Source: Diplolepis rosae (Eukaryota > Arthropoda > Insecta > Hymenoptera > Diplolepididae). Taken from it: DNA of 64,000 nucleotides. Position numbers and translations under genes: made by a program. The notes under the pieces are model-generated. The model searched no databases and was not told the DNA's origin. It saw only the letters and a program-made list of their open reading frames with translations. The stretch is taken from contig JAPYXD010000727.1 in the NCBI GenBank assembly GCA_030998225.1, positions 5,208,001-5,272,000 on the forward strand, read 5' to 3'. Positions 1-12,744 of the stretch are shown in pieces. Each line of letters opens with the position of its first letter. Position 1 is the stretch's first letter.

Positions 1-86
1 ATCTACAATATATATATATATATATATAATGATAATTATTAATGTATCTATCCATTATATTAAATTAGGGGAATGTATAAAGTTAC

Positions 87-2225
87 CTCCTTTAACGTTA
101 AACTTGGAAAGAACCCATTTACTATTAAAGTAGGACGACCATGGATAATTTTCTCATGAAAATCATGAATTAAATTCCGCTTCGATCCCAGTCCATGTAA
201 TAATACACTGAAACCCTCTCTGAGTAAAAAAATTGCAAATTAATAAACAAATTGTTTAAAATTCTAGCAGTACGTAACAAGCACGGGATATGTTATTTGA
301 TACAAGAGTGTATGATTAATGTTTTTTATTCATTTTTTTTTCTCTAGAATATAAAAAATAAATATTTTATATATTTATTTATATTTTATATATTTATATT
401 TTAATAATTAATAAATATTGATATAATATTAATGAATTAGGAATTTTAAATTACTAGCAAAATTTGGATTATCAGTGGTCCAACTGCCTCCAATCATTTG
501 AATTATATGTGGGTGTATCCCCTTCAGAATATTTAGACCCATCTTCATTCGAAACTCTTTCGGAAAGTCTCTAATCATTTATTATTCTTTCCCAGAATCT
601 TTAGAATTAAGTATTGAGTTTTCTTTTCCCCTTGACAAGTTTCTCTTAAGGAGGAATTCGACGTAATTTCATGTATGCTCTTCACATTTTACTGTATATA
701 ATTAAGTTAAATTAATATCAAATTCATTTAATCTAATGTTTTTTAATGAAAGGATAATTTTTATGTCCGATTAATCCATTCTCCAAAGTATTTTATCATC
801 GTCCCTGGATTAGTTTGAAGATATTCTATATTACTAATTCAAAAACAGGGAGGCAGGATAAATAGTTGTCTAGGTAAGTGTCATTACAGGATGTCATTAT
901 ATTTTTAAAATAAGATTGAACTATACTAAACATTAGTCAACTTGATATTATACTTACTCCAGTAAAAAAAGCCACAAAAGAAATCCCGATTTATTATTCT
1001 CTTCTAAACGACAAATTCCTTTTAAATGGGCACCAGAAATATGCATCTGATTTTCTAATAATTCGTCTATTTTTTCTTTGTCTAGTTTCGGAGTTTTGAG
1101 TCTCCCAAGTGTGTGATTTGATGTCAAAGGTTTTTCCGACTGCGTTTCAAAATACTCGTCTGTTTTTAAATTCTAGAAAAGCAGATAATATTAGGTAATT
1201 AAAAGCAATATCAATAAAAGAAATTTTGGTTTTTATTTTTGAAAAATAAATAAATACTTACAAGATCTTTGTAAGTGGGTTTTTGGTGAGAAATCTTTTT
1301 AGCAGAATAAGATGAAGGTGTATGTTTCTCGGACATTAATTTCGGTTTTTGCAAAGTCGCTCTATTCTCTTTTTCTTCAACTTCATCCCCACTAACCTCC
1401 TCTTCATCGCTTGTTTCGTCAGTATCCTCACAACTATCATCTTCTTCCATTTCTTCAGTATCAGCGTCTTCCGGTACAAATTCACTACCTTCTGACTTGC
1501 TTTCACTTTCATCACTAGTGAAACCTTTCATAAATCGATCATGATCTGATTATTCAAAAAATAGATATTTAGTTTACTAGAATATTCACATGGTTATAGA
1601 AATACATTTGATAAATAGAGACTCAAGCAAATTAATACAAACCAGTTTTTTCTTTCAAATGCGATTTTCTTAAAGGTAACGATTTGATCCTGATTGTCGG
1701 ATTTGAATCGCTGAAATTGTTTGGTGTAGATTTACAAGCAATAGCTTTATCTAACATTGAGCCTCTTTTAAATGTTTCTTGATTTTTATATAAATCTTGA
1801 CCACTAACGTCGTCAGTTTCAGAAAACAATCCTATACAAAAATGTCAAAGATGAAAATTTGAATTTAATTTCACTAACCACCTTTACCATATATTTTGTA
1901 TTTACCTGATGGTTTAACGATTTCTGGTTCGATATCCACATTTTCTCGTTCATCAACGTCAATTTCAGGTATTATTGTCCCTCTTTTTGCTTTTTCCGCT
2001 AAAAAATATTAAAAAATATATAATTTTTTTAGGTTAAATTGTTGGATTGTATGAATGGTTGTTTTGATTATACAGTTTTAAATCTGTAAAATTACTTCAT
2101 GTAAGATTTACATGATAAAAACAGTAGATATAAAGCATAATACAAAATTAATAAAATAACAAAAAATAGTTACGTTTGATTTTCGAAGAACTTCGAGTCT
2201 CTCGTTTTTCTCTTCCATTGTTCAT
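87..2225 (-). CDS. Orc2: Origin recognition complex subunit 2, N-terminal part (runs off left edge)
   Basis: ORC2 is a core subunit of the six-protein complex that marks replication origins in the nucleus and recruits CDC6/CDT1 and the MCM helicase. Six exons join in phase on the minus strand: 2225-2174, 1998-1906, 1831-1643, 1545-1262, 1172-958 and 219-87, giving the first 322 residues. The start is the ATG at 2225-2223 (MNNGREKRETRSSS). A basic N-terminus is followed by a long acidic, serine-rich stretch in the fourth exon, typical of the disordered ORC2 N-terminus. The last two exons enter the conserved fold, with the family signature GFSVLLHGLGSKRNL and then VNGFFPSL. The remaining C-terminal half lies beyond position 1. 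Identification rests on that signature and is strong. The disordered part alone would not be recognisable. Confidence 0.93.
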
Positions 2226-3027
2226 TTCTGCTGTGATTTGAAGTAGGTACAGAGTTAGGAATAAAATTACAAAAGTACGACGCCAAAGTTCAGTTAATTC
2301 TAAAGAATTATTTCATTAAGTAGGCTCACAACAATTAATTGTATATGTTATTATTATATAGCTGTGCATTTTGGCCAATTTTGGCGTATTTCGTTACATA
2401 TGCGGCTTGTAAGAAAACAGATCAGCTGTTCTTTAATTGTAGATGTCGCTTTTTTCATGAAACCAGAATCACCCAATGACAAGTTAGTTTTATAAGTTTT
2501 ATAGGTTATCGTCTTTCAATATATATATATATTTGTAGTTGGAAATTAGTTTTTTTCCTTTCCTCTCTTTTTTCAAGTTATTCATACTTCCTAAATGATC
2601 TACATTTTAATTATGCTCGAAATAATATTGCATTGTGATAAAAATAATGAAGAAGCTTTATAAACTACCAGAATAGTTAAGTCTGTGATATTTATAACCA
2701 TAATCTTATTTTTCTAGTCTTGGTTAAGAGCAGATGAATAAATCTAAAAAATAGCGTTCAGTTTCATTGATTTTTCTATAACCAAAGTCTCAAATATGTA
2801 ATAATCAACTTTAAAATAAGAAATCAATATCTGTAAGTATAATATCTTATAGATTGTTAAAATATCTCATTTTTTAATATTTTTATTTTGAAGCATGAAG
2901 TAATTTTCCATTACTGTGAGATGATTCATCTCTGATCTTTTTGCCTCACGACCAATTTTCTGATTTTCTATACTTTTTATTCTGACAAAAGAAGTCTATT
3001 TGTTATATCAATTGCAGCTATGTAAAC
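2226..3027. promoter_or_regulatory. Divergent intergenic region between ORC2 and anoctamin, with E2F-like half sites
   Basis: About 800 bp separate the two divergent start codons. Two copies of the octamer TTTGGCGT, close to the E2F core TTTGGCGC, lie on the ORC2-proximal side at 2280-2287 (minus) and 2380-2387 (plus). E2F control of ORC genes is established in animals; these sites are inference. A splice acceptor (polypyrimidine, then AG near 3017) just before the anoctamin ATG suggests a non-coding first exon for that gene in this interval. A TA microsatellite occurs near 2519-2532. Confidence 0.4.
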
Positions 3028-6000
3028 ATGGATCAATCATCAAATGATAAACTAGTTTATGAAAATGGAAACGATTCTACCCAAGGATTGACTGAAAAAA
3101 TGCTTTCTTCAGAACAGGTTCAAGTTCCACTTCCCCCGGCAAGTTTTAATTTTATTCGAATAATATTCTTATGTCTAAAAGTTTATTTAATCATGGTGAA
3201 TCTCATTTAATTGGAAACTGGTAAAATATTCCCTCTTCAAACTTATAATTAATTTGATAATAAATATTTATTTTAGGAAGCGAGTGCTCAGAACGATGCC
3301 ATCGAAAAAGAAGAGAAAGTAGATTTTGTCTTAGTATATATGGATAACAATAATCATAATCACGCTCGAAAAAGAGAGGACTTCGAGAGTAGTTTATTAG
3401 ACCAAGGACTAGAATTAGAATACGAGCAGAATCGTCATTTGGGTTTTGTTAAGATTAATGCTCCTAAGGTATCAGAAATGATAATTCAAAAATTCTAAAG
3501 CCATCTAATCAAATAAACTTAATTTTACCTTCTAAAATAGGAAGTGCTGTGCAGATACTGCGAAATCATGAAATTACGAATGCCAATAAAACACTCATCA
3601 AATAAAGAATTTGCAGATGACAGTAGTGACTTTTTCAACGATGCTCGATCCTGGTTTATTAAGCTATTTAAGTTTGCTCAACTTGATCCAAAAAAATTCC
3701 CTCAAAAGGAGTACCAACTCGCAGCTGAATTTTCAAGAGACAAGGATTATCTGTAAGAAAATTTACTTCCTTACTGTGTAAATTTTAATGTTTTTTAAAC
3801 GACCTGAACGTTGTTTTCAGTTTTGATATCGAAAACGAGAATTTCTTTCCTAATTATATTCGCATCATGATCGTGGCTTTCATTTTGGAGCGCCAAATGG
3901 AAGGGATTCAGAGGCTTCTAGCTGAAAATGTTTATTCGGCAGCGTATCCTTTGCATGATGTAATTGTTAAACTAGTTATTCAAGAAAGTGAATCTTTGTT
4001 TACTTATCAATTGAAGGCTCTATCTATTGAACAAATTTCAGGGTAACTATAAACAAAAGGGAACTGTAAGAGCGTTGTTGTATGAAGAATGGGCAGCGAT
4101 GAAGAAATGGATCAAGTTACAGCCTTTAGACACAATCCAGGAGTATTTTGGAACAAATTTTGCTTTGTATTTTGCTTGGCTCGGATTTTATACTTACATG
4201 CTTATACCTGCTAGTTTAGCTGGTCTCCTCTGTTTTTTCTATGGTACGTAAAATTTATTACTTTTGTAATGTTATGTCTATTAATTTCTTTTCTCAGTGT
4301 TAGAAAATTAAAATTGAAGTAAGTGTAACAAAACTGATATTCTTTATAGGAGCAGTAACGTTGAATTGGAATCAGTTAGCCCAAGAAACTTGTGATCCCG
4401 CAGCAGAGAATGTGATAATGTGTCCTCAGTGTGATAAAACTTGTGACTTTTGGCGTTTAAGTGAAACCTGTCTTTTATCCAAAATCACTTCACTTTTTGA
4501 TAACCCAGCCACTCTATTTTTTGCCGTTTTTATGTCTTTTTGGTCCGTTTTGTACCTCGAACTTTGGAAAAGACGTTCGGCTGAATTAAGTTATCGCTGG
4601 GGTTTGGTCGGCTGGGATCGGACTGCTGAACATCCTCGACCCCAATATCTTAACACGCTTGCTAATGCGAAGTTTCTTAAAGTCAAGGAAAAAGTAATTA
4701 TAGATATCTCTAGATTTCTTGCTATGAATTCAGATATTCAGAAAACTTGAATAATCCCTATGTTCCAGATAAATGTTGTAACGCGACAGAAAGAACCTCA
4801 CGTAAGCTTCTGGAAAGTTCGGGTTCCTGCAACGTTTTTTAGTTTTTCTATAGTCCTTTTATTAACAGCTGTAGCTGTTGCTGCAGTTTTTGCGGTTGTG
4901 CTTTATCGTATGTCAATGATCACAACTACCTCGTTATTTGGAAGAGAGTTTGATTCGACAAGTTATAAATTGTTTGCTCTACCAGCCATAGCTGCTGCCA
5001 TCAATTTGGTGAGTGCAATATCAAGTTGAGTTTCAAAATAATATTCATGTTATAAAAATTAAAAATCACCTTTGTTGGAAATTACTTATAGGTATGCATT
5101 TTATTATTGAATTACATCTATGATTGGCTAGCAGTTTACTTAACAGAGATGGAACTATTGAGAACGCAAGCGGAATTTGATGATAGTCTTACGCTAAAAG
5201 TCTACTTATTTCAATTCGTCAATTATTACGCCTCTATTTTTTATATTGCCTTCCTGAAGGGAAAGTTTGTTGGATATCCTAAAAAATATAATCGTATTTT
5301 AGGATACAGGCATGTAGATTTTTTCTTTTCATTTAAAAAGTATGGAATTTAAAGACTGTTTTATGAAATATAAGTTTTATCAGGCAAGAAGAATGCTCAC
5401 CAGGAGGTTGTTTAATGGAACTCAGCATTCAACTCACAATTATCATGGTTGGAAAACAAGCACTGTGCACTGCGATGGAAATGATTTTTCCAATCTTATA
5501 CAAATGGTGGGCATTGTTTCGTATTCATACTGGACTTAAGCAGAAAGATCCAATCGCTCCTCGAAGACAATGGATTCGTGATTTAAAACTTCTTGATTGG
5601 AGTATGTTTTCAAATCAATTCTAAATATAATTTCATAATTCTACAATTTTTAACTTTACTTATACATTTTTGTAACCAGGTCCTAGAGGATTGTACGATG
5701 AATACCTAGAAATGGTAATCCAGTTTGGCTTTATTACCTTATTTGTTGTGGCTTTTCCCCTAGCTCCTTTTTTTGCTCTTATGAATAATGTTCTGGAATT
5801 ACGTCTCGATGCTACTAAATTTCTGCGACATTATCGGAGACCAGTTGCTCGGCGAGCAACTGATATTGGGATTTGGGCTAGAATCCTTGATGCACTGGCT
5901 CGTATCTCAGTGATGACAAATGTTAGTATCTAAAATTAATATTTATTAACGCAATTATAAAATCTATCAAATGACTTGTCGATATTGTTAATGAACATTT

Positions 6001-6601
6001 ATCCGCAGGCATTTATCATTGCTTTCTCCTCGAATCTGATTCCCCGACTTGTTTACATGACGGTAGTAAGTGAAAACAAAACTGATGTTGGATTTTTAAA
6101 TCATAGTCTCGCCGTATTCAATACCCTGGATTTTAAAAATGGAACAGCGCCAATTGTAACGGCTTTTGAAAACGTCACTTCTTGTCGTTATGCAGAATAC
6201 AGAAATCCTCCGAATTTTGGAGTTCTGTCTTATAAAAGGCCAACCATTTATTGGCATATATTAGCTGCCAGACTTGCTTTTATTGTAGTCTTCCAGGTTT
6301 GCATTATTTTTTAAACTATATTATATTTATATTTTATATAGCTTTTTAAAAAAATGTCATATACATTTTTCAGAATGTAGTTGGACTAGTGACTATGAGC
6401 GTACAATGGTGCCTTTCAGGAAAGCCACGAAAATTGCGTGAACGTATAAAGCAAGAAGCTTTCTTGACTGAAGAATTGGTGATTAAGAGAGAAGCTGAGA
6501 GAGCACGTGAAAGACATCACTATTCTTCCAGTTTCAGAAACATTGGAGATCATTTACATAGAAGAAGCGTTAACAAAAGTCAAACAGATAGTAGATTATA
6601 A
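3028..6601 (+). CDS. Anoctamin (TMEM16 family calcium-activated channel or lipid scramblase)
   Basis: Twelve exons join in phase: 3028-3138, 3277-3468, 3541-3752, 3821-3959, 4042-4243, 4350-4693, 4769-5008, 5092-5309, 5384-5601, 5680-5921, 6009-6296 and 6374-6601, giving 877 residues, normal for the family. A cytosolic N-terminal dimerisation domain precedes about ten membrane segments. The diagnostic run [16 protein letters not shown] is present, as are the calcium-site carboxylates expected from ANO1 spacing: E585 in segment 6, E633 and E636 in [11 protein letters not shown], and E665 and D669 in [10 protein letters not shown]. The loop holding NKT, NHS, NGT and NVT sequons fits an extracellular segment. 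Calcium-gated anion transport or phospholipid scrambling is the family role; sequence alone does not decide which. The sixth exon's donor is the least certain border: GT at 4694 was chosen for phase and consensus. Introns 1 and 8 are GC-AG. Confidence 0.93.
3139..3276 (+). other. GC-AG intron 1 of anoctamin
   Basis: The first coding exon ends ...CCC CCG and is followed by GCAAGT, the strong GC-donor consensus. The acceptor is TTTTAG at 3271-3276. Both sides are phase 0. The only nearby GT would shift the frame and break the downstream protein. Confidence 0.8.
5310..5383 (+). other. GC-AG intron 8 of anoctamin
   Basis: The exon ends in GGATACAG followed by GCATGT, and the acceptor is TTATCAG ending at 5383. 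Joining gives the conserved [11 protein letters not shown]. The alternative GT five bases later gives an unrelated frame. Confidence 0.8.
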
Positions 6602-7449
6602 AAAGTTACTGTGTACTGCATTTTACACACGAAAATTTATATATTTTATTTTTTTTTACAAATTTAATGTCATCAGAAATTTTTGTTGTTAAAATTTTAA
6701 AAATATCATTTTAAAGCAGGTACTTTTAAAAAAAACACGCACAACCTATATATCTTTAACATAAAAAATTTAGATCTGACATAGTCAAATAAGATATGCT
6801 GGTACATTTCGAATGTGCTTTGGCTTCTGTTTACAATTTTTATAAGAAATTGATTGCATGAGCACAAGTTATTGTCTATATATGAATGTTTAAAATTTTG
6901 TTGTAGCAAGTATGCCATCTATGTAAATATTACGCTTAACGTTTTATAATTCAAGGTATTTTTATAACTCAAAGAAATGAAAACCACTTCATATATCGAT
7001 AAAATAAAAATTAGTGTCTATAGCTACTAATAATTTCCAAAGAATATTTATCCTCTTTTCATCAATAACATTTTATTTATAAATATTGAGTGATCTAAAC
7101 ACTTTGTCAGATTTATTTTGAACTGAATAAATTATTCATATGTTAACATATTTCTGAGTGTAATACTTATTTTTGTATCGTAGTGTAGTATATACCTATG
7201 AAAGTATTTTTTTGAAACTCAATTTTCTGCGCCAAACTATAACCAATCAGCGAAATGAGGGCGCAGTCCCATCTTTTATGTCGAGGATATTAGAAGAATA
7301 GTAGAACAGGATTCAACCTATGAGATAGTCGACTGATTCTGTGCGATAATCTCATTGGTTGTAACTTTGTCTCTCTTCCTGTAAAATTTAAATCTCATTG
7401 GTTGAATTCTCTTCCCCTATTCATCTACACCGTACACCACTGCGTACAG
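6602..7449 (+). other. Anoctamin 3'-UTR and downstream spacer
   Basis: AT-rich sequence with several AATAAA-like signals (for example near 7002 and 7124), consistent with the anoctamin 3' end. From about 7180 the sequence is spacer leading to the first transposable element. No coding region seen. Confidence 0.5.
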
Positions 7450-7457
7450 GATACCAT

Positions 7458-9162
7458 CAGGGTTGCGAAGGTAAAATACCTAACGTAATTTACATGGTTT
7501 TCTACCGTAATTTACTATGTATAGTATATTACGTGGAGGTTTTCTATGCGTAATTTTATGTATATGTTAGACTTAAAGTTTTGGTGGGCGCGCAAGCTAA
7601 TCTAATTTTTGTGTATCGTTTGCGAATCTTGTCATTTCTTTAATAAATGTCAAAATTATAATTTAAACTTGAGTAAAGGTGATAGGCCAATGCACGAAAA
7701 TTACTTTTTTCCAGGAAAAGATTCATTGCCATTGAAAATGATTAACTAGCAGATGAGCAGATGGAAATTGACAAAAGGCAAGATACCACTTGCACTTCAA
7801 GTATAAGTCTTGTGCTCAATAAAAGCAATATTTCTTCAGAAGAAATAGTGCTGTAAAACAATAACAATAAAGTAAGTCTTGTGTTTAATTCTTATATGAA
7901 ATAAAACTTCAATATCATGTCAATTAAGGCCATGGATCAACCGGACCACGTGACTAAATTATACATTTATTCGTTCATGTAAGATAACTTTTTTAATTTA
8001 CAATGTATCTTTCTGATAATTTGGGAAACGTTACAAAAGATAATAAAGCACGTCTGTTAACTTCTTTTTAGTAAAAATTTTGAAAAAAATTTGAAAACTT
8101 ATCGACAATTACAGTAAACTGTAAAATTTTTTGGAAAATTTTCACTCATCCAAAGTTGACAGACGTTCTCTATCGTATTCTGTAGTATTTTCCAAATTTT
8201 CAGGAAGATATTTTGTAAAAGAAAAAAGTTATCTTACACGAACTTTTACAGGAATTTGGTCAGGTGATCTGGCTGATCCATGGCCTTAAAGAGAATTTAC
8301 CGGGGATAAAAATATTTCATAGTAAAGATGGTTCACAAAATAAAATAGAAAATATTCTTAATTTTGCACAAATTTTAATATAACTATTAAATTTAGTTTA
8401 TGCCTTTTGGTACTTTTTTTTTCAATGAACAATTTTTTTCTTAAGTTAGAAATCGAATGATATAGACTTTATAAAACTATCTTATTTCTAAATCTTAAGA
8501 CTTCACTGCTGACATATGTTAAAAAATTAAGCTTATAGATTAAATAAAATTTGAGTTTAAATTTTTGAATATGAAATTATTAAATATTATTAATTTAATA
8601 TATTCAGAATAAAAATAAAACAATTATTATCAATAAAGTTGTCAATATTATTTTATTTTGCTGTAAATATAATCTCTAGGTTCTCTATTAAAATTATTGA
8701 TATTCCAGTGATTAGCAAAAGGTAATAAACAAATAAATTAATTGATTTTAATTGTTATTCATTCACCTGTGACCTAAAGGCCGATCGTAAGCATTATTTT
8801 TTAAAATTTTGTCGCACTGTAAACATTTTGCCACAATTTTATCAGTTTCTTTTAACCGCTTGAAATTCAATTCCGACAAAGGGATTTAATTTGCGCGTTT
8901 AATTCTTTTTCCTCTTTCAAACTTGCTCATTTTATATTTTGATTTTAATTTCAACACTTGCAAAATTAAGAAGAATGCAGATTCAAATTTCAAATGTAAT
9001 TAATCGCATAGACAAACTCAACAAGAGAGGTTATACATACTCTTTTAAGGCTTTTAAGGTTTGCTACCTTGAATATGTAATTAACTACAGTTTTCTACGA
9101 AATTACGTGAATTACGTATTTTACATGGAAAACCTCAAGTTACACATAACTTTGCAACCCTG
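7458..9162. mobile_element. hAT-like non-autonomous element with 8-bp target-site duplication
   Basis: The ends are inverted: CAGGGTTGCGAAGGT at the left and, read on the minus strand, CAGGGTTGCAAAGTT at the right. Similarity continues inward for some 80 bases. CAGGGTTG-type termini are typical of hAT transposons. The bases outside are GATACCAT (7450-7457) and GTTACCAT (9163-9170), an 8-bp duplication with one mismatch, again hAT-like. No transposase reading frame remains. Another foldback element (7924-8289) is inserted inside. Confidence 0.75.
7924..8289. mobile_element. Palindromic foldback element, TTAAGGCCATGG family, copy 1
   Basis: TTAAGGCCATGGATCA at the left is mirrored by TGATCCATGGCCTTAA at the right. 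The 366-bp element is an imperfect palindrome along most of its length, with inner pairs such as ACGTCTGTTAACT and AGTTGACAGACGT. A second copy is at 27145-27661. The shared TTAA at both ends may be a target duplication. Confidence 0.7.
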
Positions 9163-10012
9163 GTTACCATGGTAACATATTATAAAAAATCGGTATAGAT
9201 ATACGTTGAAAAGTAAGCATTTTGTTTGTTTGTCACACAAAAACTTGATCTGGGCCACTCCCCTGCATCCAGTGATCCCAGAATGCACGTAATCCGCGAA
9301 ACGAAAATGTCACAAGAATTGACCGTGGCCGCTAGGGGCGCTGATTGTTCATGAGGCCTGAATTCATTTTAATGCATGGGAAAAATGCATAAAAATTAAA
9401 TTTTTGGGGATAAAAACTACTTGATCATATTTTTTTTTACAACACATTAAACTAGAAAGTTTTAAATATTATTTAAAGCAATTTTTACTGATATAAAGGG
9501 TAATATGTTTGAAATTTGGGTGAAAATTGTCTTTGTAATTCTGGCTGGAAATTGAAATCAAAGTTCTGTTATCTTCGCTTTAACATTAATATTTACATTG
9601 TGATTATTAAATAAAAATACAATATTTATTTATATTATCAATATTATTGATATTATATCAGTCTTACATATTATAATAGAAAAATTGGCTATTGAAATTC
9701 CATCAAATTGAATTATAATACGGGTATTAATTATATCATCTTGATTTTGTTAGAAAAATTAGATTTTATTATAGGACATTTTGTATTTTATATTTTAAAA
9801 CTTCTCAGTAATTGAAAAAATTACATTTTTATGAACAAAACTTTCACATAAGGAATGAACGTACATTTGAAAAAGTAACAAATATAAAGAATTTATAAAA
9901 TTCCTTTATAAGTATTTGAAAACACTAAGAACAAAGATGTTTGTAATAAATAATAATCAACATAATATACTATATTTCATAATAATGTAATGGATATTTA
10001 GATCTCATATGC

Positions 10013-10813
10013 ACATGGGCGATCTCGATTCGATTCTACGGAGATCGATCTTTTTTACTCGATTAATCGGTTGGATTGATAGTTTTTTTCGATCTTTACG
10101 AGCGATTCTCCTTTCTTTTTTTCCTGTTTCCTATTTCTATGAACTGTTCCTATGAACTCTTTTTTAGTTTAAAAGTGAGATCAAGGGGTCGACCACGAGA
10201 ATATCCTTAATGTGATATACAAAGTATATTAATATTATAAACTTTATAATAATACTTCATATTTATGCCAGAAATTTTATCATAAATAATACTTTAAGTG
10301 CTATGCAAAGTTCAAAGTATATTAATATTATAAACTTTATAGTAATACTTCATATTTATGCCAGAAATTTTATCATAAATAATACTTTAAGTGATATGCA
10401 AAGTTCAAAGTATATTAATATTATAAACTTTATAGTAATACTTCATATTTATGTCAGAAACTTTATCACTAATAATACGCATTGCTTTAGAACTTGTGAA
10501 ATTTTAAAAAATAAAAAACGTTCCTGATTCGCAAATATAGTGTGTTTTTTAAGCCTAATTTCCTTTTTTATTGATATAAACACTTTTTTATTTTGATAAT
10601 TTAAATTCACAAAATATGCAAGTAACAATTATATCTCCAATTGTTATAAAACATTTTAAAAAAAGGTTATTTTACAGAAATTTATCATTTTCAGAAAAAG
10701 GTATCGATTTTTGAAGATCGATTAAAAAATCGATCTTTTTAACCGATTAATCGATCAAATTGAATCAATAATTTCAGAATCAATTCTTTTTTTTGAAGAT
10801 TGCCCATCCCTAT
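10013..10813. mobile_element. Possible hAT-like element with GATCGATT-rich inverted arms
   Basis: The right end, read on the minus strand, begins AGGGATGGGCAATCTTC, a typical hAT-type terminus. The left end has CACATGGGCGATCTCG, a weaker match. Both arms carry ATTAATCGGTT and GATCGAT motifs. The interior holds the 93-bp triplicate. No coding capacity. Confidence 0.5.
10221..10480 (+). repeat. Three tandem copies of a 93-bp AT-rich unit
   Basis: The phrase AAAGTATATTAATATTATAA starts at 10221, 10314 and 10407, giving an exact 93-bp period. Copies are nearly identical; the third is truncated. The small open frame across it is an accident of the repeat. Confidence 0.9.
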
Positions 10814-11949
10814 CTATAATACCTTAAGTTCAGTCAGTCAGCTTTGTTGATTTTTTTATTCAAAGCGTTTTAAATTTAGTATAGATTAAATTTTAATAAG
10901 TTAAAGGCGTTCATGATAAATAAACCACAAAACAATGCACTTTTTCAGAGCATTACGTGTAGCCTATTTTGCAACCTACAGCAACAAATTTCCGCATTTT
11001 CACTTAAATTTTTATATCACCGACTGTTAAAACCATTCCAATTTACCTAAAAAGCACACAAAAGCACTTCAGACACCAATGTTTCACAAAAAACGTTAAA
11101 TTTCAATGTTCTATAATGCTAATCTGTGTAAGGTCGGCCTCTTGAACAGCCAGCGCCACGGTGGCCAACGGTCAACATCTGTGACATTTTCAACTCCAGA
11201 GATTCCGGGGGCTGATCTGGACCAGAGATGAGTTGGGAGATTGCTAAAGTAATGTATTTAATTTCGAGTGATTTTCCGCAGCGCGCCCTATTGCGAAATG
11301 CTCTTGGGAACTAAAATGAAAGGTTCATGCTACTACTTGAAGGGTAAAACAGAGCTACTGTTTATCACTTTTGCAGCGCCCCCAATTGCGTACAGCTTTT
11401 TCGGATCTTTTTCGAACTAAAATTAAAGGTCCGCGCTGTATAATAATATGTGGGAGCACACACAATGAAGCGCGTCATGTCAGTGTAACCCCACTAACTC
11501 GCTTCGATTTCACGCTGTCGGTCACTGTCGGTTGTCGAGTTAAAATCAGAAATTGTATTTTTCTCGACTTCATGCAAAGGAGGCGCGAAATAGACGCAGA
11601 ATTCAAAATTACGGAATATAACATTAAAAAAATTACACTTTTTTTCTATATACTTTGAAAAATATTGATCTGAAATAAGTATCTAAAAGATTTTGTGAAA
11701 TTTTAAGATGATTTAAATACTTGAAAAATAATTTTTTAATGAAATTTAAAGTCAATAAATGCTTAAAGATTCGAAACAAAATATCGATTTTAGCATTTTT
11801 TTTTTTAAATTATGTAGAGAATATTTTATAATAAGATATCATTTAAGATGAAATACAAGTTTCAAAAATGAAGGGTTTGAACATTTTTGTAATAGGTAAC
11901 ATCTTTGGTATGAAAATTTCGATAAATAAATGTAAATGAAGTTTTTGCT

Positions 11950-12613
11950 GATTTCAGGTAGTTCATCCACAAAAATAAGACTTCAGGTAAAAATAGATAA
12001 ATTTTTTTTCAAGAATAGCAATATTATTATTGAAGAGATCATTTGGAAGAAAAGAGATTAGTTTCCAAGAAAAAAAATTAAAACATAAAAAAATAATGCA
12101 TTTAACAAATTTTATTTTTACCCGGACTTGTTTTCTTATCGCTTCATACCAAATTTTAGAAAATGATGTGATTCTGTGAAATCACGGATAATTTTTTTAA
12201 GAAAAAGGCTTTCTACAACTTAACCGTTTCCATTTTTTGGAAATTATAATAAATTCTTTAATGGCTAAAAGCATTAGAAATAAAATTTCCAAAACAAAAT
12301 TCTTGTAAAAAAATTACTGAATTTGGTAAAAACTTATTCATTTTAGAAATATGGAAACGGCTAGGTTGTATTAGGTCTTTTTCCTGAAAAAACGATTCTT
12401 CATTTATTTGAATCACATCATTTTTTTTAAAATTTGGTTTGAAGCGATAAGAAAAAAAGTCGGGGTAAAAATAAAATTTGTTAAATTTATTTTTTCTTAT
12501 GCTTCAAATATTTTTCTTGGAAATTAATCTCCTTTCTTTGAAATGCTCTCTTCAATAATAATTTTTCTATTTTTGGAAGCAAAATTATCTTTTTTTACCT
12601 AAGACATATGGCA
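11950..12613. mobile_element. Diverged copy of the GGTAGT foldback family, nested
   Basis: The left arm runs GGTAGTTCATCC, then GGTAAAAATAGATAA and TCAAGAATAGCAATATTATT. The right arm is the inverse, ending in AAAATTATC and TTTTTACCT. The same order is seen in better copies at 36548, 47037 and 54358. A similar 40-bp stretch (TAAATGAAG, TTTGCTGATTT) lies outside both ends, at about 11930 and 12630. Confidence 0.65.
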
Positions 12614-12744
12614 ATTTCAATAGATGAATGTAAATGAAGTGTTTGCTGATTTAAGAAAATACATAAATTATATGTGAATTTACACCTCAAACTTTTCTTG
12701 ATATGAAGCCAAGTCGACAAACGGTTACTAAAAAATAACATACA

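Larger units (their letters stand above)
9243..11218. mobile_element. Degenerate long-terminal-inverted-repeat element
   Basis: The left block at about 9245-9362 is repeated in inverse at about 11128-11218. Aligned landmarks are GAAAATGTCACA, then TTGACCGT, GGCGCTG and GAGGCC, in the same order and spacing. Arms are roughly 110 bp and diverged. The interior holds another hAT-like inverted pair and a 93-bp tandem repeat. No transposase seen. Exact termini uncertain. Confidence 0.55.
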
